From contig WGMT01000045.1 of assembly GCA_016124945.1 (NCBI GenBank), positions 1 to 64,000 on the forward strand: a DNA stretch of 64,000 nucleotides, read 5' to 3'. Each line of letters begins with the position of its first letter. The stretch's first letter is position 1. The notes under the pieces were generated by a model, which had not been told where the DNA came from, searched no databases, and saw only the letters and a program-made list of their open reading frames with translations. Positions 10,802 through 19,652 of this stretch are shown here, piece by piece. The translations under genes and the position numbers were made by a program. This stretch comes from a bacterium (GTDB lineage: Bacteria; Chloroflexota; Anaerolineae; Caldilineales; Caldilineaceae).

Positions 10802-10858
10802 GTGCCGGTGTTAACCAATGCTATAACAGAGTTTCAACCAGTCCACGCACTACGCACT

Positions 10859-10970
10859 CAATGTCATTAAGTTAAGGCTGGACGACAGACGACGGACGAC
10901 AGCAGAAGTGACTTCGCATGTCACCTGCAACCTGCCACAGTCCTCCACACTGTTTAACTTAATGACATTG
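10859..10970. repeat. 17-bp inverted repeat enclosing heptamers
   Basis: CAATGTCATTAAGTTAA (10859-10875) returns inverted at 10954-10970. The 78-bp interior holds GACGACA-type heptamers and CTGCAAC units; TACGCAC heptamers flank both sides. It is not a gene; a small non-autonomous element is one possibility. Confidence 0.7.
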
Positions 10971-11006
10971 ACTACGCACTACGCAATCTCTTCTCTACAG
11001 CATTGC

Positions 11007-12782
11007 CTAATGCCTCAACTCATTCATCACCATCGGCAACAGCGGCAGCAGATCCCCGGCGAGGACGCCCGCCGGGCCGATTTCGTCTTCGCACAATTCG
11101 CCCGCCCGCCCGTGGACCCACGCGCCCAGGCAAGCGGCGTCAAAGGGATCGAGCCCCTGCGCGAGGAAGCCGGTGATCGTCCCCGCCAGCACATCGCCGG
11201 TGCCTGCGGTGGCCAGGGCGGCTGTCGCTACCGGCAGCACCGCCAACCGTCCGTCGGGGTGGGCGATGACGGTGTACGGCCCTTTGAGCAGGATCACGGC
11301 CTTCCAGGCGGCGGCCTTCTCGCGGGCGAGCGACCAGGCGTTTTCCGTCACTTCGGACACATTTTCCATGCCGCACAGTCGCGCCATTTCTGCCGGATGT
11401 GGGGTAAGTACCACCTTGGCGGGGAGTAAGTCGGGCCAGTTTTCGAGTTTGGCCAGGTTGTTCAGCCCGTCAGCGTCGATGACCATCGCCGGTAAAGACG
11501 GAATCGCCTCGGGCGTGGCTGCTTTGCTGCTGCGCCGCCGCCCACCGAAGGGTGTCTCCCCAATCCCCTCGCTGCTTTCCCTCTCTTCGGCCAGCCCGTC
11601 ATCTGTGCGTTGGAACGATCCCGGCAGCACTGAGCGCGCCGCCCGTCCTTCGCCCGTGAGCAGGTGACGGATGAAGTTGCGCGTTGTCTCCTCCTGTCCT
11701 AACCCTGGGCCGAGCAGGAGCGCATCGTAGTCGGCCAACTTTTGGTGGATGAGGTTGACGGCGTTCTCGCTGATCACGCCCAGTTCGTGAGGCAGCAGGA
11801 TCCACGTCGGTTCCGAAAGCGCCGTCGCCATCGGGCCCCACACCGGCTGCGGCACGGCGCCGGTGACGAGTCCTGCGCCGGAACGGGCTATGGCCGCCAG
11901 GGTAAGGTAGGCCGCGCCGGTGTAGTTGACACTGCCCACAATTGCCATCGCCTTGCCGAATGTGCCTTTGTGGCTGTTTCGGCTGCGTTTCGGCAGCAGG
12001 TGCGACACGTAGTGTGGATCGAGGGCAAAGACACGTACGTCCTCGGCCAGCCCCGCATCGATCTCAATGTCCGCCACAATCAACTGGCCGAGCATGTCGG
12101 CGCCGGGAAAGAGGAAGTGACCACACTTGGCAAAGGCGAAGGTGACTGTCACATCTGCGGCGGGTGTATGCGGGTCTACGACGCCAGTGTCTCCGTTGAG
12201 GCCTGATGGCGTATCCACGGCGACGATGTTGAAGCTTTCTTCTTCGATGAGTCGTTCGCTGCGTACCAGTGACACCCGATCCAACAGCGTCGCCAGGTCA
12301 CCTTCGATGGGGCGATTGGCGCCGGTGCCCAGCAGGGCGTCGACAACGACATCTGCCTCGTAGAGCCATTCTTCGAGCAGCACCAGATCGGGGTCTTCTT
12401 CAATGCGAGCGCTTTCCGCCGAAAAGCTCATCAGCCGCGCAAAGTGATCTTCGTAATCGTGTTCGGGGTCGGTGCGGCGCTTCCATAGATAGACGCGTAC
12501 GTTGTAGCCCGCCTCTGCCAGGTGACGGGCGCAGACGAGGCCGTCACCGCCGTTGTTCCCCGGCCCAGCCAGCACAAGCACCTGCGTTTCATCGGCAAAG
12601 GGATACTCGTCGATGATGGCGTTGGCCACCGCCTGCCCCGCATTTTCCATCATCTCGGCATATGACACCCCCGCTGCGTCACTCAACTGCTCCAGGCGGC
12701 GCATCTCATCTACCGACACAATCTTGAGGTGGGCAGGAATTTCAGCAACAGCCGACTCGGTTGTTGCACTGATTTCAGACAT
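11007..12782 (-). CDS. nnr: Bifunctional NAD(P)H-hydrate repair enzyme
   Basis: Repairs hydrated NADH/NADPH: the N-terminal YjeF_N domain (about 20-255) epimerises NAD(P)HX and the C-terminal domain (about 265-590) is the ADP/ATP-dependent dehydratase. Visible motifs are AGPGNNGGDGLV (72-83), DALLGTG, DTPSGLNGDTG (190-200), KGTFGKAMAIVGS (272-284), LGPGLGQEE, PHPAEMARL (461-469) and AGTGDVLAG (526-534). A charged, low-complexity stretch at about 378-428 interrupts the dehydratase domain just before VIDADGLNN and is not usual. AGGAG lies six bases before the ATG. The last codons and stop (LRH-stop) fall in a degenerate GCATTAG-type repeat. Confidence 0.93.
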   Translation of the reverse strand: MSEISATTESAVAEIPAHLKIVSVDEMRRLEQLSDAAGVSYAEMMENAGQAVANAIIDEYPFADETQVLVLAGPGNNGGDGLVCARHLAEAGYNVRVYLWKRRTDPEHDYEDHFARLMSFSAESARIEEDPDLVLLEEWLYEADVVVDALLGTGANRPIEGDLATLLDRVSLVRSERLIEEESFNIVAVDTPSGLNGDTGVVDPHTPAADVTVTFAFAKCGHFLFPGADMLGQLIVADIEIDAGLAEDVRVFALDPHYVSHLLPKRSRNSHKGTFGKAMAIVGSVNYTGAAYLTLAAIARSGAGLVTGAVPQPVWGPMATALSEPTWILLPHELGVISENAVNLIHQKLADYDALLLGPGLGQEETTRNFIRHLLTGEGRAARSVLPGSFQRTDDGLAEERESSEGIGETPFGGRRRSSKAATPEAIPSLPAMVIDADGLNNLAKLENWPDLLPAKVVLTPHPAEMARLCGMENVSEVTENAWSLAREKAAAWKAVILLKGPYTVIAHPDGRLAVLPVATAALATAGTGDVLAGTITGFLAQGLDPFDAACLGAWVHGRAGELCEDEIGPAGVLAGDLLPLLPMVMNELRH

Positions 12783-12798
12783 AGAAAGCTCCTCTGCT

Positions 12799-12950
12799 GA
12801 TTTACGATTTGCGATTGACGATTTTCGATTGTCTCGTTAAACGAATGATCTCGTTTTTAGAAAATCTTACTGAGCGCAACAGTAGACACGAAGTCCAGTC
12901 GCAGACTCCACCAGACAATCGTCAATCGTAAATCGTAAATCGTCAATCTC
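12799..12950. repeat. Inverted pair of GATTGAC-type heptamer arrays
   Basis: Five units at 12799-12833 (GATTTAC, GATTTGC, GATTGAC and so on) face five inverted units at 12914-12950 across an 80-bp unique spacer. The right array begins with the TGA stop of the arginase gene on the minus strand. Confidence 0.85.
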
Positions 12951-13848
12951 ATAAAATCGACTGCCCTAGCAACGACGCCGCCAACTCAACGCACAGATCC
13001 GCTGTCTGGTTGCGGTCGTCGAGGATGGGGTTGATTTCGACAATGTCCATGCTGCCGGCGCGTCCGTCGTCGGCGAGAAGTTCCATGATCAGATGGGCTT
13101 CGCGGTAGGAGAGGCCGCCGGGGACGGGGGTGCCTACGCCGGGGGCAAGGGTGGGATCCAGCGAATCGGCGTCGAAGGAGATATGCAGCCGTTCCAGCCC
13201 CCGTTCTGTGAAGTGACGGAGTACCTGGCGCATCACGGCGGCGATTCCCTGTTCGTCGATGACGCGCATGCTGAAGACTGGCACACCCCGCAGGCGCAGT
13301 AGATCACGTTCGCCGCCGTCTACCGAGCGTAGGCCGAGGATCACCACATCTTCGACGGCAAGGCGTTCGTTTGTGAGGTAGGGCGCCAGCGCTGCCGGTT
13401 CCTGGCCCAACAATGCGCCTAGCGGCATGCCGTGTAGGTTCAGGCTGGGAGACGTGTCGGGGGTGTTGAAGTCGGCGTGGGCATCAATCCAGAGGACGCC
13501 CACACGCCCGGCGGCACGTACCCCGGCCACGCTGCCCGCCGCCACCGAATGATCTCCACCTAGTGTCAGGGGCAATGCGCCGCTGTTGATGGCGCTGTAG
13601 CACTGTTCGGCCAACTGCAAATTCACGCGTGCCACTGCCTGAAGGTGACGCAATCCTCGCTCGTCTGGCGGGGCTTCGTCTTCTTCAGGGCCGGGGACAT
13701 CCAGGTTGCCCAGATCCGTCACGGTGTAGCCGAGCCTTTCCAGCCGTCTTTCCAGTTCGGCGTAACGCAACGCAAAAGGCCCCATGTCCACCCCGCGCCG
13801 CCCCTGTCCTAAATCCATCGGCACACCCATCACGTGAATTGCCTGCAT
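12949..13848 (-). CDS. rocF: Arginase
   Basis: Mn-dependent hydrolysis of arginine to ornithine and urea. At 299 residues it matches the family length. All metal-binding motifs are present: GGDHS (His100), DAHADF (Asp122, His124, Asp126) and SFDADSLDP (Asp226, Asp228). SLNLHGMPLG and GGLSYREAH favour arginase over agmatinase. The stop codon TGA is the first triplet of a heptamer array. A strong hairpin lies upstream, so it is probably transcribed on its own. Nitrogen salvage is the likely role. Confidence 0.9.
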   Translation of the reverse strand: MQAIHVMGVPMDLGQGRRGVDMGPFALRYAELERRLERLGYTVTDLGNLDVPGPEEDEAPPDERGLRHLQAVARVNLQLAEQCYSAINSGALPLTLGGDHSVAAGSVAGVRAAGRVGVLWIDAHADFNTPDTSPSLNLHGMPLGALLGQEPAALAPYLTNERLAVEDVVILGLRSVDGGERDLLRLRGVPVFSMRVIDEQGIAAVMRQVLRHFTERGLERLHISFDADSLDPTLAPGVGTPVPGGLSYREAHLIMELLADDGRAGSMDIVEINPILDDRNQTADLCVELAASLLGQSIL

Positions 13849-13903
13849 CGTTCATCTACCCCTTGATTTTTCAATCATGCGTCTTCTCACTAAGTTCGTG
13901 AGT

Positions 13904-13971
13904 ACCTTCCGGGAAGGGGGCACCGGCAAATTCCAGGTGAGATTGCGTCATCTACCCCCTTCCCGGAAGGT
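13904..13971. terminator. Perfect 17-bp hairpin between subtilase and arginase
   Basis: ACCTTCCGGGAAGGGGG (13904-13920) pairs with its inverse at 13955-13971 around a 34-base loop. Each arm is itself a small dyad (CCTTCCGGGAAGG). It lies 18 bp after the subtilase stop on the minus strand. Confidence 0.75.
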
Positions 13972-13989
13972 TTAGGTATGGCGACCCGA

Positions 13990-15807
13990 TTATCGCCCAA
14001 CATTCGTTAAGAAGATCCGCTCCGTCATATCGGCGAGGACGGCGAAGACGCCCAGTTGATCGCCGACGACAGTAAGCCGGCGGTTGACAGTGTCGAGCGT
14101 AAAGGGCAGGATCGCCCACCTTTGGTTCGTTTCGTCCCAGCGGCTGAAGGCCAGATCACCTGTATTCAATGCCGTAAATTGAGAGGGAGAAAGGACGATG
14201 GTCATTTCGGCGCTCTTGGCTAGTTGAGAGAGCGGTAGGCCACCCATGTTGACGGCGCGTACGTGCCATGCTTCCCCAACCACAGGTGACATGTTGGCTG
14301 CGTTCAATTTGGCCACCGGTTCTACAAAAACCCTGACCGTTTCCGTCACTGCGTCGGCGGGGAGCGAGAGGTTGAACTCGGTGGACGAGCCTATGGCCGA
14401 AAGAGCGCCGCCTTCAGGTGAAACCAACGTCCCGTCGGGTGCGACTGTGGCGATTGGTGTGGGTGTGGCCGCAGGTGTAGACGTTGGCGTAGGCGTGCTG
14501 GTTGGCGTGGCTGTAGCCTGCTGTGTGGCCGTAGCGGTTGGGGTCGACATCGGCGGAGGCGTGCCAAAAACGGTCATGCTGGCGTAGACGTCGATGCGTC
14601 CTTTGCCGAGTTTGTCGACGTAGTTGGGGTTTTGTGTGTTGATCCGGCGCGCAGATTCACGAATGCGGTCCTCTATATCATCTTCATCAAGCCCCGCGAA
14701 AGTCGCCAACAACGCCGCCTGTCCTGCCACAAAGGGTGCGGCCATTGATGTTCCGCTCCAACTGGCGTAGCCCGAAGTGGGGAATGTGCTGGTGATCTGT
14801 ACGCCTGGCGCGGCAATGTCTACCCAGCCGCCGTAGTTGGAGAAATCGGCGCGCACATCGTTGACATCCACTGCAGCCACAGCGATGACGTCATCATAGC
14901 CGGCCGGGTAGATGATATTTGATTGGCCTGCATTGCCTGCCGCGCCCACAATGACAACGCCGTCGTCTTCGGCATCGTCGATGACGTCGGCGAGTAGGTT
15001 GGAATCTGTGCGTAGGCCCAGGCTCAGGTTGATGACGCGTGCACCTTGTGCAACAGCGTACTGGATGGCTTCGGCCAGGATGAACACATTCCCCCGCCCA
15101 TCGCCATCGAGGACGCGCAGCGGCAGAATGCTCGCCTCGGGGGCCACCATGTGGATAATCCCGGCCACATGCGTGCCATGCCCAACGCCTTCATCGATGA
15201 TGCCGTCGCCGTCGTCGTCGATGCCGTTGCCCACATCGGTGGCATCGTTGTCGTCGTCGATATAGTCATAGCCGGGCAGCAGCACATCTGCCAACACTGG
15301 GTGATCCATCTGGATTCCCGTATCCAGTACGGCCACGATGACACCGTCTCCGCGGGTGATGGTGTGTGCTTCGGGTAGGTTGATCAGATCCGGCGCGTAT
15401 TGATTGGCAAAGGGCGACGGATCTTGGCCGCCCCAGGCCCATGTGGTGTGGCTGCCGCCCACGGGCAGGTCGCCGATATAGTTGGGCTCCACATAGACGA
15501 CCAACGCCGTATCTTCCTCGATATTTTCCACAACCTCTTGGGGCGTGCTGCCGGCGGGGATCTGGAGTAGATAGATCCCTGCGCTTTGAAGCACGACAGA
15601 GATCGTTGTGGTGCCATATTTTGTATTGAGCTGCTCAATGGTGGCGCCTTGTGCCAGGTTGAGTTTCACCACCACCTGATCGGCCACGAAATCGTCGTCG
15701 TCGTCATCTGCCTGGAGTGGGATGAAGGGGAACCAGGCAGCTAACACCACCAGTATGCTGACGAAGATCATAAAGTAGTCGCGGAATCGGCTTGTTGTAC
15801 TGTTCAT
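13990..15807 (-). CDS. Secreted subtilisin-like serine protease (S8)
   Basis: 605 residues: an N-terminal membrane/signal segment (11-32), an acidic run, an inhibitor-type prodomain (about 40-110) and the catalytic domain with Asp162 (VLDTG), His210 (GHGTHVAG), oxyanion Asn292 (AGNAG) and Ser354 (GTSMAAP). A DDDNDATD...DDDGDGIID loop just before the catalytic His looks like a calcium site. A Thr/Pro-rich linker (about 420-455) leads to a C-terminal beta domain ending in RIFLTNVGR. Likely an extracellular scavenging or processing protease. GGAGGA lies about ten bases before the ATG, and a hairpin follows the stop. Confidence 0.94.
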   Translation of the reverse strand: MNSTTSRFRDYFMIFVSILVVLAAWFPFIPLQADDDDDDFVADQVVVKLNLAQGATIEQLNTKYGTTTISVVLQSAGIYLLQIPAGSTPQEVVENIEEDTALVVYVEPNYIGDLPVGGSHTTWAWGGQDPSPFANQYAPDLINLPEAHTITRGDGVIVAVLDTGIQMDHPVLADVLLPGYDYIDDDNDATDVGNGIDDDGDGIIDEGVGHGTHVAGIIHMVAPEASILPLRVLDGDGRGNVFILAEAIQYAVAQGARVINLSLGLRTDSNLLADVIDDAEDDGVVIVGAAGNAGQSNIIYPAGYDDVIAVAAVDVNDVRADFSNYGGWVDIAAPGVQITSTFPTSGYASWSGTSMAAPFVAGQAALLATFAGLDEDDIEDRIRESARRINTQNPNYVDKLGKGRIDVYASMTVFGTPPPMSTPTATATQQATATPTSTPTPTSTPAATPTPIATVAPDGTLVSPEGGALSAIGSSTEFNLSLPADAVTETVRVFVEPVAKLNAANMSPVVGEAWHVRAVNMGGLPLSQLAKSAEMTIVLSPSQFTALNTGDLAFSRWDETNQRWAILPFTLDTVNRRLTVVGDQLGVFAVLADMTERIFLTNVGR

Positions 15808-15869
15808 TCTGCTACTGTCCTCCAGTTTTCAACGCGAATTGCAGGAACTTTGGGATGCAGACGATGCCA

Positions 15870-15904
15870 GTTGCAAATGGCAAATTGCGAATTACGAATA
15901 GCTT
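15870..15904. repeat. Short heptamer array upstream of the subtilase gene
   Basis: Five degenerate 7-bp units (GTTGCAA, ATGGCAA, ATTGCGA, ATTACGA, ATAGCTT) lie in the 140-bp gap between the CHAT gene's stop and the subtilase start. No inverted partner is seen nearby. Confidence 0.65.
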
Positions 15905-15947
15905 GGCTACTGTCTGCGTTTCGAGCGGTTTTGCGCGGCCTTCGCTT

Positions 15948-18776
15948 TTATCCAGCTTTGCCGATCAAGACGAAGGGCGCCCAGTAGTAGGGATGTGGGT
16001 GGGAACGGCGCAGGCGTTGTTGGGCGTGTCGGAGTGCCTGAGCTGGGGTTGCCCCTGCGCGAATTTCGGCGTAGAAATCGGCCATGAGCGATGCGGTGGT
16101 TTCATCTTGCACAAGCCAGAGGCTCACGAGCAGGGTGGCGGCCCCCGCGCCGAGGAAGGCGCGCACCAGGCCGAGGATCTCGTCTCCGCCGGCGACGGCA
16201 CTACGCCCGGTCTCGCAACCGCTCAACACCACGAGCGCGCCGGGCAACTTCATCGAGAGGGCGGTGTGGGCTGTCAGCCAACCGTCGGCAAGGCGCAACG
16301 CCGAAAACATAGGATTGTCGGCGCGGAAGATGCCGTGACAGGCGAGGTGCAGCACCCCGGCCCCTTCACCGTTCTGGCGCAGCGCTGCCACGGTGGCAGC
16401 GTCGCCCAGGCGAACGTCTGCACCGGGCAGGCTATTGGCCACGCTATCCACTTCTTCGGCCACTGCGGGGATCGACGGATCGGGTACGCCGATCACCAGT
16501 GCATGTCCTTGTGTCGTTGTCTCCTTGGCCTGACACAGGTTAAAGACAGTGCGACTGGGGGCATAGCTCACTTCCCAGCGATCAACCAGATAGCGTTCCC
16601 CATCCCAGAGGGCATGGAACGGCACCTGATGGAGTACACCGTGCGGAATGATGAGCAGTGGCGCGTCTGGGTTGTCTGGCAGATGGTGGGCTAGCGGCGC
16701 GACCAATTGCCGATGAAGTGTGCCGAGCAGACGTTGTGCCGACTGTTCCAGCGTTTTTGCATGGCGTTGCACAAAGTCTGCCCCGGCCCGGAAGCGCTGC
16801 CACTGGAGTTCGAGCAGTTGCAATGCTTCGACCACTGCCGAGATACACCCAAGTTCGCGTACAACGTGGATCTGCCTGCCAGGTTGCTGTATGAAAGCCA
16901 CGATCTCATCATTGAGGACGTGGTAGGCGAGCAGAGTGCGTTGAATCGGCGCTACGGCCACTGGATTGGGGCTTTCTGCCCTGATCTGTCCATCGCTGAA
17001 CGAGTCGATGGTCTGTTCCAATCGCAGGTGTTGCAGTCGCTGTTCCAGGCTGTGGGCGTGGGCGCGTAAGGTGTCGATTTGTGCACGCTGCGCCTGATTT
17101 GGGTCGAGCATTTGCTGGTAGACGCCGTCGAGTTCGGCCTGTACACGCAGCCATTCGGGCATCTGCACAGCGGACGATTCCAAGTTTTCGATACCGCGCA
17201 AAAGATCGGTCAAGGCGCGGCCTTTGGCCTGTTCCGTCAAATGTAAGGCGTGGGCCGGCGATTCGGCATCGCCGCGGGCCAAGTGCAGGCGGATCAGATC
17301 GTCGTAGACTTGGGTTTTGTCGCTCAAGAATGAGACGCGCATCATGTCTCCGGCCAGGCTGCCCCGGGTGCGTTCGATGGCGTCCATGGCCGTGTGCAAG
17401 AAAGATTCGGCCTGTTCCGGCTTCCCTTGCTGCAAGCGTAGTGCGCCTAGCCGTCCATAAAGCCACGCCTGCAAATGTGGGATCGCCAGTTCGTCCACCT
17501 GCTGCTGCGCCGCCAGCAGGTGTGCTTCGGCGTTTGCAGGCAAGAGGGCCGCCAGCCGTAAGCGGGCGTGGACCTGTTGCAGCGGCCAGTGCTCGTCGGC
17601 AACGAGAGCGAGCGCCGCTTCCGCAGCAGCGGTGGCGGCATGCACCTCGTGGCGGCGTTCGAGGAGATTGGCCTGTTCCAACATCACACTGGCCAGAAAT
17701 GGGCGGTGTCCACTGTCTTCAAAAAAGGCGGCGGCAGCGGTCAAATGGCTTTCTGCGTCGCCCAGCTTCGATTGGGCCAGCAGTGCTTCCCCCATTCCCC
17801 AGTGGACACAAGCCTTTTCGTAGGCCGTGCCTGCTTCGTTGAACAGGTTGACAGCCTCTTTAAAGGTGGTCAATGCCTCTTCGTAGAGGTTGAGGGCCAG
17901 ATAGGTGTCGCCGATGTTGCGCAGCGTAATCAGGCGATCTGTGGCAGCGCCCAAATCGGCGAAAATGGCCTCGGCGTTTTTGAAGGCGGTCAGGCTCGGC
18001 ATGAATTGCCCGAGCAGGCGGTGTGCTTCGCCGATGGTGCCGAGCGTTTGCGCCTGGAGTAGACGTAGCCCAGCTTCGGCGCGGATGGCTGCGGCGCGGT
18101 CGAGTAGATTGATCGCCTGGTTGATGCGTCCTAAATTGATGAGCACAATGCCGCGGTTGTTGTGAATATCGCTCAGTCGCTCGTTCATGCCAAGGGTTGC
18201 AAAGAGCGGTTCTGCTTGGGCGTAGGCGTCGAGCGCTTCCTGGTAGCGGCCGATCTTCTCGAAGCAGCCGCCGCGGTTTTGATGGATCAAGGCCGCAAGC
18301 AAGTGGTGATCTGGCGTTGGATCTGTGGCGGTATCGAGCGACTTGAGGACGGCGTGTCCGGCGTCGAGTGCTTCGCTGTAGTGTCCTGATCCTGCCAGTA
18401 CATGCATCTCGCCCACCGAACAGCGTAACGCCGCCAACTGTTCTCCGATTTGCGTATAGCCGTCGCGGGCGGTATGGATGAGGGAAAGGGCGGTATCGAG
18501 TGCGCCGGTCATGGCGTAGGTCTGCGCTTGCAGGTAGTAGGCCCGCGGCGTCAACGACGTGAGTGATTGGGCCGTTGCCTCTTCGATCACAATTTGGGCC
18601 AGGCGACGTGCGTGTAGCGGTTCGCTGCGTGCCATTTGTTCGCTTGTGTCGAGGAGGGCGGAAAGGCCGGTGGCAGAGAGCAGATCGTGTGCCTGCAACA
18701 TAGCTCGTCCTCCGTCCTTGGTCGTCGAGAGCAGCGCGCCGACGATTTGAGGATCTAGTTGCATGGCTGAGTTCAT
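15948..18776 (-). CDS. TPR-CHAT caspase-like protease
   Basis: 942 residues. Residues about 1-480 are tetratricopeptide helices (for example DAYAQAEPLFATLG, NRGIVLINLGRINQAI). The C-terminal third is a CHAT domain, a caspase/separase-like cysteine peptidase, with catalytic His814 (LACHGIF) and Cys854 (LSGCETG) followed by GDEILGLVRAFLGAGA. No signal peptide or membrane helix is seen, so it is cytoplasmic. The ATG overlaps the stop of the anti-sigma-like gene by four bases (ATGA), which implies translational coupling. CHAT proteases act in programmed proteolysis and immunity elsewhere; here the operon suggests control of the neighbouring sigma factor, which is inference. Confidence 0.9.
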   Translation of the reverse strand: MNSAMQLDPQIVGALLSTTKDGGRAMLQAHDLLSATGLSALLDTSEQMARSEPLHARRLAQIVIEEATAQSLTSLTPRAYYLQAQTYAMTGALDTALSLIHTARDGYTQIGEQLAALRCSVGEMHVLAGSGHYSEALDAGHAVLKSLDTATDPTPDHHLLAALIHQNRGGCFEKIGRYQEALDAYAQAEPLFATLGMNERLSDIHNNRGIVLINLGRINQAINLLDRAAAIRAEAGLRLLQAQTLGTIGEAHRLLGQFMPSLTAFKNAEAIFADLGAATDRLITLRNIGDTYLALNLYEEALTTFKEAVNLFNEAGTAYEKACVHWGMGEALLAQSKLGDAESHLTAAAAFFEDSGHRPFLASVMLEQANLLERRHEVHAATAAAEAALALVADEHWPLQQVHARLRLAALLPANAEAHLLAAQQQVDELAIPHLQAWLYGRLGALRLQQGKPEQAESFLHTAMDAIERTRGSLAGDMMRVSFLSDKTQVYDDLIRLHLARGDAESPAHALHLTEQAKGRALTDLLRGIENLESSAVQMPEWLRVQAELDGVYQQMLDPNQAQRAQIDTLRAHAHSLEQRLQHLRLEQTIDSFSDGQIRAESPNPVAVAPIQRTLLAYHVLNDEIVAFIQQPGRQIHVVRELGCISAVVEALQLLELQWQRFRAGADFVQRHAKTLEQSAQRLLGTLHRQLVAPLAHHLPDNPDAPLLIIPHGVLHQVPFHALWDGERYLVDRWEVSYAPSRTVFNLCQAKETTTQGHALVIGVPDPSIPAVAEEVDSVANSLPGADVRLGDAATVAALRQNGEGAGVLHLACHGIFRADNPMFSALRLADGWLTAHTALSMKLPGALVVLSGCETGRSAVAGGDEILGLVRAFLGAGAATLLVSLWLVQDETTASLMADFYAEIRAGATPAQALRHAQQRLRRSHPHPYYWAPFVLIGKAG

Positions 18777-19402
18777 CCTGCCGAGAGAGCAAGCGGCGCG
18801 ATTTGAATTTCTACGTTGTCGCTGCTCAAGATCAAAGTGTAGGTGGATGCCGGTGCGGCAAAGAGCACAAATTCGCCCAGTTCATCGGTGTTGGTGATGG
18901 CGATTTCGCTGTCGCCTGCCAGGAGTTGCACGGTGAACGAGGACGAAGTGACGTCGCCATGGGGCAGGACTTGCCCCATCAAGTCGATGCTGTCGGATTC
19001 GGGGCGCTGTCGCACGTTGAGCACGACATCGGCGTAGTCGCTGCCGTAGATCAATTGACGTGGCCCGGCGCTTGTTGTGGAGCGAGCACCGGCAAGGCCG
19101 GTTGCCAGGTTGCTGTCAAATTGCAATGCCGCCACCAGTTGCTGCCAGAGATTAGGCGTCTGTGCGTTGCGCATCTGTTCTTCGAAGCGCTGCATCAGGT
19201 CGGCGCGCACAGCAGCGGGTGGCGTCACCAGGTTGATTTCCTGACGCACGGCGAGGAAGGCGCGCAACCAGCGCAGATCTTCCTGTATGGCTGGGGCGCC
19301 GGTTTCCAGGGCGGCTGCCATCTGCGTTGCTTCTGTTTCGGTCAACCGGCCTTCCAGCCAGTCCAACATGCGTTCCAGCGTAAAGCGTTCTTGATCTGCC
19401 AT
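18773..19402 (-). CDS. Anti-sigma-like protein with C-terminal beta domain
   Basis: 209 residues. The first ~60 (LERMLDWLEGRLTETEATQ...) resemble the helical ZAS/zf-HC2 anti-sigma domain but lack the His/Cys zinc ligands. A middle segment (about 60-120) is less defined. The C-terminal ~90 residues (SFTVQLLAGDSEIAITNTDE...) look like a small beta-sandwich of the carboxypeptidase-regulatory type. No membrane helix is present. It sits between the ECF sigma gene and the CHAT gene and overlaps the latter by four bases. Sequestering the sigma factor is the natural guess from order and fold; I cannot confirm the family name. Confidence 0.65.
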   Translation of the reverse strand: MADQERFTLERMLDWLEGRLTETEATQMAAALETGAPAIQEDLRWLRAFLAVRQEINLVTPPAAVRADLMQRFEEQMRNAQTPNLWQQLVAALQFDSNLATGLAGARSTTSAGPRQLIYGSDYADVVLNVRQRPESDSIDLMGQVLPHGDVTSSSFTVQLLAGDSEIAITNTDELGEFVLFAAPASTYTLILSSDNVEIQIAPLALSAG

Positions 19403-19652
19403 CGGTGTGGTTCCTCGCCCGGGATGTACCTGGTAAATTTACTCGCCGTTGCGTTTTAAGTAGGGATTGGTGATTCGTGATTGGGCATGGGGTAGGTTCA
19501 TGGCTCTACTCCCCGAATCCCTTTCATTTAACATATGCGCCACGGTGATTCGAAAAATACATCAAAATTTGTCCTGAAATTCACAGCAGTCTGTCGAGAC
19601 AATCCCATTTGGCGTGGACGTAGTGCTGCGCACTGTAATTTTGGGAGCGAGA
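19403..19652. other. Gap between sigma and anti-sigma-like genes
   Basis: 250 bp with no convincing open frame on either strand. A short TGATTCGTGATTGGG repeat-like stretch lies near 19470. A promoter for the downstream pair could be here, but no clear -35/-10 pair was found. Confidence 0.4.

Noticed and set aside
17860..18792. A 310-codon minus-strand frame overlapping the TPR-CHAT gene
   Set aside because: Arg/Pro/Ser-rich translation typical of a shifted frame; the TPR pattern is in the other frame.
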